From Actinopolyspora saharensis (GTDB lineage Bacteria > Actinomycetota > Actinomycetes > Mycobacteriales > Pseudonocardiaceae): DNA of 64,000 bases. The notes under the pieces are model-generated. The model made no database searches and was not told the DNA's origin. It saw nothing but the letters and a program-made list of their open reading frames with translations. The stretch is taken from the NCBI RefSeq assembly GCF_900100925.1, contig NZ_FNKO01000002.1:2563130-2627129 (forward strand), in the 5' to 3' direction. Shown here piece after piece: positions 28,768 to 37,830 of this stretch (the first letter of the stretch is position 1; every line of letters starts with the position of its first letter). The translations under genes and the position numbers were made by a program.

Positions 28768-30501
28768 ATGCCGACAGTGGCCGACCAGTTCATCGAGGTG
28801 CTCGTCGAAGCGGGCGTGGAGCGGATCTACGGCATCGTGGGGGACAGTCTGAACCCGATAGTCGACGCCGTCCGACGCACTCCCGGCATCGAGTGGGTCT
28901 ACGTGCGGCACGAGGAGGCCGGGGCCTTCGCCGCGGCGGCCGAGGCCCAGATCACCGGGCGGTTGGCCGTGTGCGCGGGCAGCTCGGGCCCGGGCAACCT
29001 GCACCTGATAAACGGCCTGTTCGACGCGCACCGCAGCGGTGCCCCGGTGCTCGCGCTGGCCTCCCAGATCCCCTCCGAGCAGATCGGCACCGCCTTCTTC
29101 CAGGAAACGCACCCGGAGCGGATGTTCAACGAGTGCAGCCACCTCTGCGAGGTGCTCTCGCACCCGGAGCAGATGCCGCGACTGCTGCGCAGCGCGCTGC
29201 AGACGGCGGTGGGACGGCGCGGGGTATCGGTGCTGGTGATGCCGGGCGACATCGCGGAGCGCACCACGGTCAACCCCACCGGGCGGGGAAAGGTGCACAG
29301 CGATCCCCCGACCGTGGTGCCTCCCGACTCCCAGGTGCGCGCGCTGGCCGAGTCCCTCAACTCCGCGGAGCGGGTCATGCTGTTCTGCGGTGCGGGGACG
29401 CGACAGGCGCACGACGAGGTGATGCAGCTGGCCGACACCCTCAAGGCGCCGGTCGGCCACGCGCTGCGCGGCAAGGAGTGGATCCAGTACGACAACCCCT
29501 TCGACGTCGGGATGAGCGGACTGCTCGGCTACGGGGCCTGCCACGAGGCGATGCACAAGGCCGACCTGGTCGTGCTGCTGGGCACGGACTTCCCCTATGA
29601 CAACTTCCTGCCCCAGGCCAACACGGTCCAGGTCGACATCGAACCGTCCCACCTGGGGCGGCGCACCGCGCTGGACTTCGCGGTCCAGGGCGACGTGGCC
29701 GAGACGATCCGGGCCGTGCTGCCGCACCTGACGACGCGGACGGACCGGGACTTCCTGGACAGGATGCTGCGGGAGCACGCCGACACCCTGGAGCGGGTGG
29801 TGGAGGCCTACACCCGCGACGTGGACAAGCAGGTTCCCATCCACCCGGAGTACGTCGCCGACGTCCTCGACGACGTCGCGGACGAGGACGCGGTGTTCAC
29901 CGTGGACACGGGGATGTGCAACGTCTGGTCCGCGCGCTACGTCACCCCGAACGGAAGCAGGAGGGTGATCGGGTCGTTCATCCACGGTTCGATGGCCAAC
30001 GCCCTTCCGCACGGGATCGGGGCGCAGTTCGCCGACCCGGACCGCCAGGTGGTGGCGATGGCAGGTGACGGCGGGCTCTCCATGCTGCTGGGTGAGCTGC
30101 TGACGCTGCGCACGCAGAACCTGCCGGTCAAGGTGGTGCTGTTCAACAACGCCTCGCTGGGCATGGTCAAGATGGAGATGCTCGTGGACGGCAAGCCCGA
30201 TCACGGGACCGACCACGAGCCCGTGGACTTCGCCGCGCTGGCCGGGGCCATGGGGCTGTACGCGGTGCGCGTGCAGCGGCCGGAGGAGGTGCGGGTGGGG
30301 TTGCACGACGCGCTCTCCCACCCCGGCCCCGCGGTGATCGACGTGGTGACCGATCCCAACGCGCTGTCCCTGCCCCCGCAGATAACCGGTGCTCAGGTCA
30401 AGGGATTCGCGCTGGCTGTGAGTCGGACGGTGCTGAGCGGCGGAGTGGGCAAGATGGTCCGGCTGGCCCGCAGCAACCTGCGCAACATCCCGGGACGTTG
30501 A
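28768..30501 (+). CDS. poxB: Thiamine pyrophosphate-dependent pyruvate oxidase/dehydrogenase (PoxB-like)
   Basis: A 577-residue three-domain TPP enzyme. The N-terminal domain has the catalytic glutamate in VRHEEAGAFAAAAEAQ and the pyrimidine-binding stretch, the middle domain fits FAD or nucleotide binding, and the C-terminal domain has the TPP/Mg motif GDGGLSMLLGELLTL ... LFNNAS. PoxB converts pyruvate to acetate and CO2, passing electrons to menaquinone at the membrane. The C-terminal tail ending in basic residues may serve for membrane contact. The ATG at 28768 has GGAG upstream; the longer frame to 28657 runs through a non-coding lead. Confidence 0.9.
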   Translation: MPTVADQFIEVLVEAGVERIYGIVGDSLNPIVDAVRRTPGIEWVYVRHEEAGAFAAAAEAQITGRLAVCAGSSGPGNLHLINGLFDAHRSGAPVLALASQIPSEQIGTAFFQETHPERMFNECSHLCEVLSHPEQMPRLLRSALQTAVGRRGVSVLVMPGDIAERTTVNPTGRGKVHSDPPTVVPPDSQVRALAESLNSAERVMLFCGAGTRQAHDEVMQLADTLKAPVGHALRGKEWIQYDNPFDVGMSGLLGYGACHEAMHKADLVVLLGTDFPYDNFLPQANTVQVDIEPSHLGRRTALDFAVQGDVAETIRAVLPHLTTRTDRDFLDRMLREHADTLERVVEAYTRDVDKQVPIHPEYVADVLDDVADEDAVFTVDTGMCNVWSARYVTPNGSRRVIGSFIHGSMANALPHGIGAQFADPDRQVVAMAGDGGLSMLLGELLTLRTQNLPVKVVLFNNASLGMVKMEMLVDGKPDHGTDHEPVDFAALAGAMGLYAVRVQRPEEVRVGLHDALSHPGPAVIDVVTDPNALSLPPQITGAQVKGFALAVSRTVLSGGVGKMVRLARSNLRNIPGR

Positions 30502-30610
30502 CCCCGCGCACCGCAGCGGTGGTGCCCGCTCCGTTCGGTGCGGGCGATCCGCTCGAGGCAGCGGGCGGGCCGTTCCACCCCGTGGAAGCGGCGAGCTTGC
30601 TGTCCGCTGG

Positions 30611-30626
30611 GTAACACTCCGGTTAC
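30611..30626. promoter_or_regulatory. Inverted repeat GTAAC/GTTAC upstream of the XRE regulator gene
   Basis: GTAAC (30611-30615) and GTTAC (30622-30626) form an inverted pair six bases apart, 32 bases before the ATG of the helix-turn-helix gene. The place fits an autoregulatory operator of a Scr1/WhiJ-type regulator, but this is inference from position. Confidence 0.35.
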
Positions 30627-30657
30627 TTTCCGATTGCCGGATGAGCAGACTGGGATC

Positions 30658-31506
30658 ATGACAGTGAGCCCGACGGTCCGGCGGCGCAGACTCGCGGCTG
30701 AGCTGCGGAGGTTGCGCGCCGCCAGCGAAGTCACCCAGCAGCAGGCCGCGCGGTACCTCGGCTGCACCCAGGCCAAGGTCGGTCGGTTCGAGACGGCGAA
30801 GCGCTCGCCGACGGTCGGCGACGTCGCGGCGCTGCTGGAATTCTACGAGGTGGACGGAACCACCAAGCACCGGATTCTCGAACTCGCCAGGGAATCCAGG
30901 AAACGGGCGTGGTGGCATTCCTACAGAGATGTCCTGACCGAGTGGTACGCGACCTACGTCGGACTGGAATCCGAGGCGTCTTCAATGCGCACTTTCGAGC
31001 CGGAAGCGGTTCCGGGATTGTTGCAGACGGAGGAATACGCCCGCGCGATCACGCGGGAGACCCTTGTCGCGGCGTCCGAGTCGGAGATCAGTCGCAGGGC
31101 GGAACTGCGAATGCGGCGCCAGCACAGGATCACCGGCCGGGATCCGCTCGAATTGTGGGCGGTGATCGGCGAGGCCGCGCTGCACAGCAGGGTGGGCGGG
31201 ACGGAAGTGCTGCGGGAGCAGCTGCGCCGCCTGCTGGAACTGGCGCGGCAACCGCACATCACGCTGCAGGTCATGCCGCTGGAGGCCCGGGCCCACCCGG
31301 CGCGGATGGGCCCGTTCGTGATTCTGCGTTACGCGGAGGAGATCGACCCGGACATCGTCCACCTGGAGACGCACGCCGGGGGTTTGTCCCTCGAAGAGGA
31401 GAACGAGCTGTCGAACTACGACGCCATGATGGAGCATCTGGGTGCGCACGCCCACGAACCGCGGAAATCGCTGGACGTGATAAGCGCACGAATAGGAGAA
31501 CTCTAG
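30658..31506 (+). CDS. XRE-family regulator with DUF5753 (Scr1/WhiJ type)
   Basis: A 282-residue DNA-binding protein. Residues 10-65 are a Cro/C1 helix-turn-helix (SEVTQQQAARYLGCTQAKVGRFETAKR); the rest is DUF5753, with the conserved EPEAVPGLLQTEEYARA and MPLEARAHPARMGPFVILRY. These regulators occur in many copies in actinomycetes, usually with a small DUF397 protein that binds or antagonises them; whiJ pairs in Streptomyces act in development. The DUF397 gene follows at once (start one base after this stop codon), so this is a complete pair. Confidence 0.92.
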   Translation: MTVSPTVRRRRLAAELRRLRAASEVTQQQAARYLGCTQAKVGRFETAKRSPTVGDVAALLEFYEVDGTTKHRILELARESRKRAWWHSYRDVLTEWYATYVGLESEASSMRTFEPEAVPGLLQTEEYARAITRETLVAASESEISRRAELRMRRQHRITGRDPLELWAVIGEAALHSRVGGTEVLREQLRRLLELARQPHITLQVMPLEARAHPARMGPFVILRYAEEIDPDIVHLETHAGGLSLEEENELSNYDAMMEHLGAHAHEPRKSLDVISARIGEL

Positions 31507-31698
31507 ATGTCTGAATTCTTTTCATGGCGGCGGAGCAGTCGCACCCAGGGGCAGGGTCAGTGCGTCGAAGTCGGTTTCGCGGAAAACGCGGTCGGGATCC
31601 GGGACAGCAAGAACCCGCTCGCAGGTTTGCTGACCGTGCAACGCGCGCAGTGGCGGGCCTTCCTGGAAAGGATCCGGAAAGGCAACGCCCAGCGCTGA
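31507..31698 (+). CDS. DUF397 small protein, partner of the XRE regulator
   Basis: A 63-residue DUF397 protein. The family pattern is clear: FSWRRSSRTQGQGQCVEVGF, then VGIRDSKNP and a C-terminal W in QRAQWRAFLERI. DUF397 proteins are nearly always adjacent to a DUF5753 regulator and are thought to control it by direct binding. Its ATG begins immediately after the stop of the regulator gene. It ends before a long perfect hairpin. Confidence 0.92.
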   Translation: MSEFFSWRRSSRTQGQGQCVEVGFAENAVGIRDSKNPLAGLLTVQRAQWRAFLERIRKGNAQR

Positions 31699-31713
31699 GC
31701 CGGACGTCTCCGA

Positions 31714-31747
31714 CGGTGCGGGGCGGAGCGGGCTCCGCCCCGCACCG
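31714..31747. terminator. Strong bidirectional hairpin terminator
   Basis: Arms CGGTGCGGGGCGGAGC (31714-31729) and GCTCCGCCCCGCACCG (31732-31747) are perfect 16-base complements with a two-base centre. It lies between the convergent DUF397 and PH-domain genes and can serve both. Confidence 0.8.
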
Positions 31748-31773
31748 GAAGTGCCTCGCGGTGCGCGGGTGCC

Positions 31774-33438
31774 TCAACGTTCGGCGGGTGTCCCGCCAGC
31801 GGCAGGCGGTTCCCGTCCGACCCCGTCGGCGGTGGACCCCTCGCCGGTGGGCCCGGCGGGATCAGCGCGCAGGAACGGGGTCAGCAGACCGGGAACCGCC
31901 TCGTCCGCGAGAGCCACCCCGGCGGAGGGCTCCACGTCGTGGACCGAGTACTGACCGTCCCCCGCGGCGGTGGTGGCGCTCATGGTCACCAGCCCGGCCA
32001 GCCGCTGGAACGGGGACTGCCGGACGCGCCACCCGATGATCGCGTTGCGCTGGAGCTGCACCGTCCTCCGGACGGCGGTTCCGTGGCGGGTGACGAGGAA
32101 GTCGCCGCGGAGCTCGTGCCCCAGGTTGCGGTAGGCGTCCCACGCGAACAGCGCGGCGGGCAGCGCGGTCAGCACCGCCCCGAGCGGACTCCACCACGGG
32201 AGCGGACCGAGCAGCCGCGCCACGACCGTCGCGCCGATCAGCACCAGGACGACGAGCACCGCCCGCGTCATCCTCCTGCGCAGCGCCGCGCGCGGGTGCC
32301 CTCGCAGGTTCCCCGACCGCCCGGTGCCGTCGGCGCGTTCCAGGACCTCGGCGCCGATCCGTTCCGCGACGTGACGCGGGGCGGGCGGCAGCAGCGCCTT
32401 GTTGTCGGCCCGGCCGGAGCTCTCGCTGCCCAAGCCGGTGGCCACGGCGGTGAGCCTGCTGCCGCCCGCCAGCCGGAGCAGCAGCGGTTCGGCCAGCTCG
32501 ATCCCGCGGAGCCTGCGCTTCTCGAGGGACACGGCCCGCGTGGTCAACAACCCGCGTCTGACGTGCAGCGCTTCCCCGCTCTCCGTCGAGAGGCGATATC
32601 CCCACCACATCTCCAACGAGATCATCAGGGCGCCGACCCAGCCGCCGACCAGCAGCACCAGCAGGACCAGCAGCACCCCGATCCACAGCGAGGGGCCGGT
32701 CAGCACCGAGTCCGCGTTGCCGGGCAACCGCTCCACCAGCCAGGAGGTGACTCCGAGCGCCCGCAGCAGATCACCGAGGGTGTTCAGCACCGAGCCGAGA
32801 CCCGCCCAGGTGACGAGAAGCAACGAGGCGGTCAGCGTGCTGTACAGGTACCAGCTCGGGCGCATCCTGGCGAGTTCTGCGCCTCTCGAGGTGGCACCGC
32901 CGACCTGTGCGGGGGAGGACACGTCCGCGGGAGCGCTGCGCCTCCGGCGGAGAAGTTGCTCGCGCAGTCGCTCGGCGCGGTCGGTGGGCAGGGCGTCCAG
33001 CCTGAGCTCGGAGGCCTTCGTGGACTGCCTGCCGGTTCCGATCCTGATCACAGAGATGCCGAGCAACCGATGGGGAAGCGGTGCTGTCAGGTCGACGCTC
33101 CGGATGCGCTCGCGCGGGATCGAGTGGAAGCTGCGGGAGAAGTTGCCCTGGCGCAGCTCGAAGCGTTCCGGGGTCACCCGGAAGCGGGTGAAGAACCACC
33201 TCCACCAGGCGGCCCCGATCACGAACACCCCCATGGCCAGCGCCACGCCTGCCTTCGGGAACGCGTTCGAGTCGTCCGAGGGGAACAGCACCAGCGCCAC
33301 CACGGGCAGCATCGGCACGACGAGCAGCCCCACCGAGGCGAACACGCTCCTGAGGTCCAGGCGCTGCCACTCGGCGAAGGACTCCTCGGGCCGCTGCTCT
33401 CCTTGCTCGGCGGCTGGTTCCGCGTGCGGGTCGTTCAA
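31774..33438 (-). CDS. PH-domain (bPH2) membrane protein, YdbT-like
   Basis: A 554-residue protein with repeated units of paired membrane helices and bacterial PH domains (RFRVTPERFELRQGNFSRSFHSIPRERIRSVD-type blocks near residues 85, 320 and 470), as in Bacillus YdbT. The conserved turn that follows each unit (IPRERIR, VSLEKRRLRGIEL, LQRNAIIGW) marks three domains. Function is not known; in Bacillus the YdbS/YdbT pair gives resistance to certain bacteriocins. TTG 33438 was chosen because it overlaps the stop of the preceding PH gene. The C-terminal 25 residues are low complexity. Confidence 0.82.
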   Translation of the reverse strand: MNDPHAEPAAEQGEQRPEESFAEWQRLDLRSVFASVGLLVVPMLPVVALVLFPSDDSNAFPKAGVALAMGVFVIGAAWWRWFFTRFRVTPERFELRQGNFSRSFHSIPRERIRSVDLTAPLPHRLLGISVIRIGTGRQSTKASELRLDALPTDRAERLREQLLRRRRSAPADVSSPAQVGGATSRGAELARMRPSWYLYSTLTASLLLVTWAGLGSVLNTLGDLLRALGVTSWLVERLPGNADSVLTGPSLWIGVLLVLLVLLVGGWVGALMISLEMWWGYRLSTESGEALHVRRGLLTTRAVSLEKRRLRGIELAEPLLLRLAGGSRLTAVATGLGSESSGRADNKALLPPAPRHVAERIGAEVLERADGTGRSGNLRGHPRAALRRRMTRAVLVVLVLIGATVVARLLGPLPWWSPLGAVLTALPAALFAWDAYRNLGHELRGDFLVTRHGTAVRRTVQLQRNAIIGWRVRQSPFQRLAGLVTMSATTAAGDGQYSVHDVEPSAGVALADEAVPGLLTPFLRADPAGPTGEGSTADGVGREPPAAGGTPAER

Positions 33439-33947
33439 GTGGCGTCTCCCGGAACGGCCTGGGTGGTCATCGTGAGTCGTTCCGCGAGGTCGGAGGCCAC
33501 CTCGTGGTCGAGCCCGGCTATGCTGAGCGGCCCGGCGGCCGAGGCGGTGGTCACGGTCACGGTGGACAGGCCGAACATCCGTTGCAGCGGTCCGCGGGCC
33601 GTGTCCACGGTCTGGATGCGGGACATCGGAGCCACGCGCCACTCCCTGCTGAGCCACCCGCTTGCGGTGTAGACGGCCGAATCGGTGGTCTCCCAGCGGT
33701 GCACCCGGTAGCGCCACCAGGGCATCACCACAGCGTAGCCCGTTCCGAACGCCCCGAAGAGCAGCAGCCCCACCAGCAGGAACTCCCGCGCCGAGGCGAA
33801 CCACCACGCGGCCAGCGTCAACGCGGCCAGCAGCACGACCACCACAGCTCCCGCCCGGCAGCCCCACCAGAGGACGGCACGTCGATCGACGCGGTGCTGT
33901 GGTGGTCGCAACCGCACACCGCCGGGCGTTTCGCCGGTGTCGATCAT
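33435..33947 (-). CDS. PH-domain (bPH2) membrane protein, YdbS-like
   Basis: A 170-residue protein with two membrane helices (about residues 30-75) followed by one bPH2 domain (VHRWETTDSAVYTASGWLSREWRVAPMSRIQTVD). It is the short partner of the larger YdbT-like gene, with which it overlaps (TTGA), matching the YdbS/YdbT layout of Firmicutes. The two probably form a membrane complex. The C-terminal part keeps the GLDHEVASDLAERL end helix of the domain. Role in the cell is unknown. Confidence 0.85.
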   Translation of the reverse strand: MIDTGETPGGVRLRPPQHRVDRRAVLWWGCRAGAVVVVLLAALTLAAWWFASAREFLLVGLLLFGAFGTGYAVVMPWWRYRVHRWETTDSAVYTASGWLSREWRVAPMSRIQTVDTARGPLQRMFGLSTVTVTTASAAGPLSIAGLDHEVASDLAERLTMTTQAVPGDAT

Positions 33948-34125
33948 GGGTCACCTCCGAGTCCGCGAGCTCGCGGCACATTTTGGCAGTCGGGAGCGGA
34001 TGAGCGCGCCCGTGCGGTCCGGATCACGGCCGCTGCTCGTCCCAACACCCGGTTCCGGGGCGCCCGCGGCGGGGCGTGAGGAGGTCCGCCGCGGGAGCAC
34101 CCGCGAGGAGGGCGAACGGAACGCC

Positions 34126-35160
34126 TCAGTCGTCAGCGGGAACGTCGTCCAGGAAGCGGGCGATCTCGCGCACCGCCGAGGCGTTGCGCGGCCCCTCCAC
34201 CAGGGAGGCGTAGGGCAGGGTGAGGAAACGTCCCCGCCGGACGGCCTCGAGCTCGGAGACGGCGGGGTGCCCGCGCAGGAAGTCGATCTTCTCCGCCGCG
34301 CTCCTTCCGCCGTAGTCGTTGATCAGCACGACGTCCGGGTCGGCGCGCAGCACGGTTTCCCAGCTGACCGTGGTCCAGCTGTCGTCGAGATCGCGGAAGA
34401 TGTTCTCCCCACCGGCCTTGTGGATGATCTGGTCGGCGGCCCCGCCGTTTCCCGAGGTGACGGGTTCACTCCTGCCCGAGTCGTAGAGGAAGACGCTGGG
34501 AGTGTCCCCTCCGGCGTTCCTCTCGCGCGCCTGCGCGATGGTGCTCCGGTACTCGGAGACCAGCCGCTCGGCCCGCTGCCGCACCCCGAACAGCTCGCCG
34601 AGGTTGCGGATGTCGGTGTACAGCGCCCGCAGCGGGGGCATGATGCCGCGCGCGTCCCGGGCACCGCTCCGACGGCAGGACTCGCTGAGCACGTAGGAGT
34701 CGATGCCGGCCTTCTCCAGGCGTCCGGGGGTGAAGCGCTCCGTCTCGCCGAACCCGTAGTTCCAGCCCGCGAAGACCATGTCCGCCCCGGCGGCCCGGAC
34801 CCCCTCCATGCCGATCTCCTCGCCGAGGTGCGGTGTCCGTTCGAACTTCGCGGACCAGGGCGAGCTCCGCACCCCGTTGCGCTGTCCGTCGGACAGGAAG
34901 TAGCCGGCCATCCTGTCCTCGAGCCCGAGCGCGAACATGATCTCGGTGATCCCGATGTCGTTGGTGACCACCCTCCGCGGTGGCCGGTCGAAAGTGCGCT
35001 GCCGCTCGCAGTTGTCCAACCTCACCGGGAAGCGTTCCGGGGGCTCGCCCGAGGACGTGGTGGCCACCCTGGCGCCGCACCCCCCGAGCAGCAGGACACC
35101 GGACATCAGCAGGGAAACGCCTGCGAGTGCTTTCCGCCGGATGCGCACTGTGGATCTCAT
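34126..35160 (-). CDS. btuF: Cobalamin-type ABC transporter substrate-binding lipoprotein
   Basis: A 344-residue extracytoplasmic binding protein. The signal peptide ends in a lipobox (LLLGGC), so it is anchored to the membrane outside the cell. The fold is that of BtuF/FepB-like proteins: VVTNDIGITEIMFALGLEDRMAGY and later ADMVFAGW and DPDVVLINDY. A siderophore could also be bound by this fold, but the cobalamin riboswitch ahead of the operon makes vitamin B12 or a corrinoid the likely ligand. Its ATG overlaps the btuD stop. Confidence 0.85.
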   Translation of the reverse strand: MRSTVRIRRKALAGVSLLMSGVLLLGGCGARVATTSSGEPPERFPVRLDNCERQRTFDRPPRRVVTNDIGITEIMFALGLEDRMAGYFLSDGQRNGVRSSPWSAKFERTPHLGEEIGMEGVRAAGADMVFAGWNYGFGETERFTPGRLEKAGIDSYVLSESCRRSGARDARGIMPPLRALYTDIRNLGELFGVRQRAERLVSEYRSTIAQARERNAGGDTPSVFLYDSGRSEPVTSGNGGAADQIIHKAGGENIFRDLDDSWTTVSWETVLRADPDVVLINDYGGRSAAEKIDFLRGHPAVSELEAVRRGRFLTLPYASLVEGPRNASAVREIARFLDDVPADD

Positions 35161-35945
35161 CCTTTCGGTGGTTCGGCCGTGCCGGAGCCGGTGGCCGGGG
35201 CGAACAGCAGCTGGGGGACGTCGCTGTCGGGGTGGCGGACGACGTGCGCGCGCACCCCGAAGACGTCGCCGACGACTTCGGGGGTCAGCACCTGCCCGGG
35301 AGGGCCACCGGCCACCACGTGCCCGCCGCTGAGCACGTAGACCTGGTCGCACCAGGCCGCGGCCAGGTTGAGGTCGTGCAGCGCGGTCAGCGTGGTCATG
35401 CCCAGCCGGCGCACCAGGGACAGCACCTCCAGCTGGTGCCGGATGTCGAGGTGGTTCGTGGGTTCGTCCAGCACGAGCAGCTCCGGTCGCTGCACGAGCG
35501 CTCGCGCGATGAGCACCCGCTGCTTCTCACCGCCCGAAAGCGACAGCACGCTCCGCTCCGCCAGGTGCGCGCAGCCCACGGCGCGCAGCGCCTCCGCGTG
35601 GGCGCGGTCGCGTTCCTCCCGCCCCGTTCCGCGGTGCGGGGTGCGGCCCATCTCGACGACCTCGGTGACCGTGAAGTCGAATTCGGACTGGGACTCCTGG
35701 GTCAGCGCGGCCATCAGGCGGGCGCTCTCCCGCAGGGACATCGCGGAGACGTCCGAGCCGCCGAGCCGGACCTCGCCCCGGTCGGGGCGCAGGGTCCGGT
35801 ACACGCAGCGCAGCGTGGTCGACTTGCCGCTCCCGTTGGGGCCGACCAGTCCCACGAGCGCGCCCGAAGCGACGTGCACGTCCACGTCCCGGACGAGTCG
35901 CACGCCCGCCGCGGACACGTCGACCCCTTCCACGTCCAGGTTCAT
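35157..35945 (-). CDS. btuD: Cobalamin-type ABC transporter ATPase
   Basis: A 262-residue ATPase of the FecE/BtuD class. Walker A GPNGSGKSTTL is near residue 37, the Q-loop in ALTQESQS, the signature LSGGEKQRV near 139, Walker B LLVLDEPTNHLD and the switch histidine in LHDLN. It powers the BtuC permease encoded upstream; its stop overlaps the btuF start and its ATG abuts the btuC stop. Some siderophore importers share the same architecture, and the distinction rests on the riboswitch. Confidence 0.88.
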   Translation of the reverse strand: MNLDVEGVDVSAAGVRLVRDVDVHVASGALVGLVGPNGSGKSTTLRCVYRTLRPDRGEVRLGGSDVSAMSLRESARLMAALTQESQSEFDFTVTEVVEMGRTPHRGTGREERDRAHAEALRAVGCAHLAERSVLSLSGGEKQRVLIARALVQRPELLVLDEPTNHLDIRHQLEVLSLVRRLGMTTLTALHDLNLAAAWCDQVYVLSGGHVVAGGPPGQVLTPEVVGDVFGVRAHVVRHPDSDVPQLLFAPATGSGTAEPPKG

Positions 35946-37027
35946 CAGTTACCTCCCAGCGCGTTTCCGCGGCGGCGCATCAGCAGCAGGAAGCACGGAA
36001 CACCGATCGCCGCGGTGATCACACCGAGCGGGAGCTGTTCGGGGGCGGCGACGGTCCGCGCGAGCAGGTCCGTCCACACCAGGAACACCGCACCGGCGAG
36101 GGGAGCCAGCAGCAGCACCCGGCGGTGGTCGGCCCCGACGAGCAGCCGCGCCAGGTGCGGCAGCATCAGCCCGACGAAGCCGACGGCTCCGCTGACCGCC
36201 ACGAGCACACCGGTCACCGCGGCGGCCACCACGAACAGCTCGCGGCGGAAACGCGCCGGGCTCACCCCCAGCGTGGTGGCAGTTTCATCCCCCATGGCCA
36301 GGGCGTTGAGCCTGCGGGCCGACAGCAGCAGGTAGCAGAGTCCGCAAGCGACCACCACCGTGGCCACCGGCAGCGAGTTCCAGGTGACGCCGCCCAGGCT
36401 GCCGAGCAGCCAGAACATGGTGGACTTGGCCGCGTTGCCGTTCGGAGCCTGGAAGATCAGCAGCGTGGTGATCGCGGAGAACCCGTAGGACATCGCCGTT
36501 CCGGTCAGCACCAGCCGCAGCGGGGCGAGCCCGTTCGAGGTGCGGGCGATGGCGTAGACGAGCGCGGTGGCGCACAGCGCGCCGAGGAAGGCGGCCGTGG
36601 ACAGGGCGTACAACCCCAGCGCACCGAGGATCCCGTACAGCGCGACCGCGCTGGCTCCCACCGAGGCTCCGGAGGAGATGCCGAGCACGAACGGGTCGGC
36701 CAGGGCGTTGCGCACCATGGCCTGGGTGGCGACCCCAACGGCGCTCAACCCGGCTCCGACCACCGCGGCCAGCAGCACCCTGGGCAGCCGGACGTCCCGG
36801 ATTATGTAGTAGATGCCGGCGTCCTCGGCCGGGATCACTCCGCCGCGCACTGCTTCGCGGAGCAGTGCGACGGTCTTGCCGAGGGGAATGCCGGTGGGGC
36901 CCAGCGCGACTCCGCACACGACGGAGCCGAGCAGCGCGACCCCCAGCAGCAGGCACAGCAGCGGAAGGCGGAGCCTGCCGGGACGTTGCCCGCGCGGTGC
37001 CGCTCGGAGCTGAGCCGTATCGCACAA
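35945..37027 (-). CDS. btuC: Cobalamin-type ABC transporter permease (FecCD/BtuC family)
   Basis: Integral membrane subunit with about ten helices. Family motifs are seen: RLPRVLLAAVVGAGLSAVGVATQAMVRNALADPFVLGISSGASVGA near the start, and the cytoplasmic coupling loop in LGVSPARFRRELFV. A TTG at 37027 was chosen because AAAGGGG lies seven bases upstream and the protein then begins about 20 residues before the first helix; an in-frame GTG at 37078 would add 17 residues without a binding site. It is the first gene after the cobalamin riboswitch. Confidence 0.85.
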   Translation of the reverse strand: MCDTAQLRAAPRGQRPGRLRLPLLCLLLGVALLGSVVCGVALGPTGIPLGKTVALLREAVRGGVIPAEDAGIYYIIRDVRLPRVLLAAVVGAGLSAVGVATQAMVRNALADPFVLGISSGASVGASAVALYGILGALGLYALSTAAFLGALCATALVYAIARTSNGLAPLRLVLTGTAMSYGFSAITTLLIFQAPNGNAAKSTMFWLLGSLGGVTWNSLPVATVVVACGLCYLLLSARRLNALAMGDETATTLGVSPARFRRELFVVAAAVTGVLVAVSGAVGFVGLMLPHLARLLVGADHRRVLLLAPLAGAVFLVWTDLLARTVAAPEQLPLGVITAAIGVPCFLLLMRRRGNALGGN

Positions 37028-37164
37028 CCCGGGGCCCCTTTCTGCGTTGCAGACCACGCGAAGGCACCCGGCGCGCACGTGTCCACCCGGGACGGGTGTC
37101 GTGCTCGGGCTCCCTCCCCGCAGTCCTCGACGGTGGTGGAGCTTTCCGCGCCCTCACCGGGTCC

Positions 37165-37290
37165 GCTTCCCGGAGGGCGCCGCGACGACGTCGGGATCTC
37201 GGGCTTGCTCACGCGAGCTCACCGTTGCGGGTCAGCGCCGGATTCGCACCGGACTTCCCCCGAGCGCCGTCGTTGTGGTTTTCCTGCGGG
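37165..37290 (-). promoter_or_regulatory. Cobalamin (B12) riboswitch upstream of btuC
   Basis: Read on the minus strand the region contains the conserved riboswitch core: GGTGCGAATCC (37240-37250) and CCCGCAACGGTGA (37219-37231), after a GGGGGAAG run, followed by AGCCCGAGATCCCGACG. It lies about 140 bases upstream of the btuC start. B12 riboswitches shut down translation or transcription when adenosylcobalamin is plentiful. The ends given are approximate, and the switch mechanism was not resolved. Confidence 0.88.
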
Positions 37291-37541
37291 CGGATCTTCT
37301 GCCAAATGTTGGCGATTGTCCATGCTTTGTGCGGCTGGCCACAGCCGAGCGCGCTCGGCATCGGGGAGGTGACCGGGGAGAAGCCCGTGGAACGGGAGTT
37401 GTCCGATGTGGCGGGAACTTTCCGGTGCGTTCCACCCGGCGCGGGGCGCACCGCGCCGTCGTGGTGCTGTTCGAGGGGCGGGCAAGCCCCGCGACAGCGG
37501 GCGGTGAACCAACCGTTCGCCGGGGAAACCGGTGGAGAGGG

Positions 37542-37615
37542 TGAGGCCGGCGGGATTCGAACCCGCACTGGCTAGGACCTAAACCTAGTGCCTCTGCCTG
37601 TTGGGCTACGGCCCC
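37542..37615 (-). tRNA. tRNA with anticodon UAG (Leu by codon CUA), class I form
   Basis: A 74-base cloverleaf. Acceptor arms GGGGCCG and CGGCCTC pair with one G-T; the D arm has three pairs (GCC/GGC); the anticodon stem CTAGG/CCTAG encloses TTTAGGT, giving anticodon UAG for codon CUA (leucine); the T stem GCGGG/CCCGC encloses TTCGAAT. The variable region is only five bases (CCAGT). Bacterial leucine tRNAs are class II with a long variable arm, so identity by anticodon and by structure disagree. CCA is not encoded after the discriminator A. Confidence 0.85.
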
Positions 37616-37830
37616 CTGCGGCACAGAGTACCGATAGGATCCGGCTCGGCCCGGGACGGCCCCGATCCGGGCGAGTCCACGACACGGCCAGCGTGGCCGC
37701 CCGTTGGTGCCGTGGTGTGATCTACGCTGTGCACAGCCGGGTGCCGAATCGGGGATGTGGTGCCCCCGGCCGCGTACCTTCGATCACCGCAACCAGGCCG
37801 ACCACGACCCCAGAAGTACGAGGAGGACAG

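Noticed and set aside
28600..30918. 772-codon minus-strand frame opposite poxB
   Set aside because: His/Gln/Arg-rich shadow of the strongly supported poxB gene.
37542..37615. Idea that the tRNA is an amber suppressor
   Set aside because: UAG is the anticodon, which reads CUA; reading stop codon UAG would need anticodon CUA.
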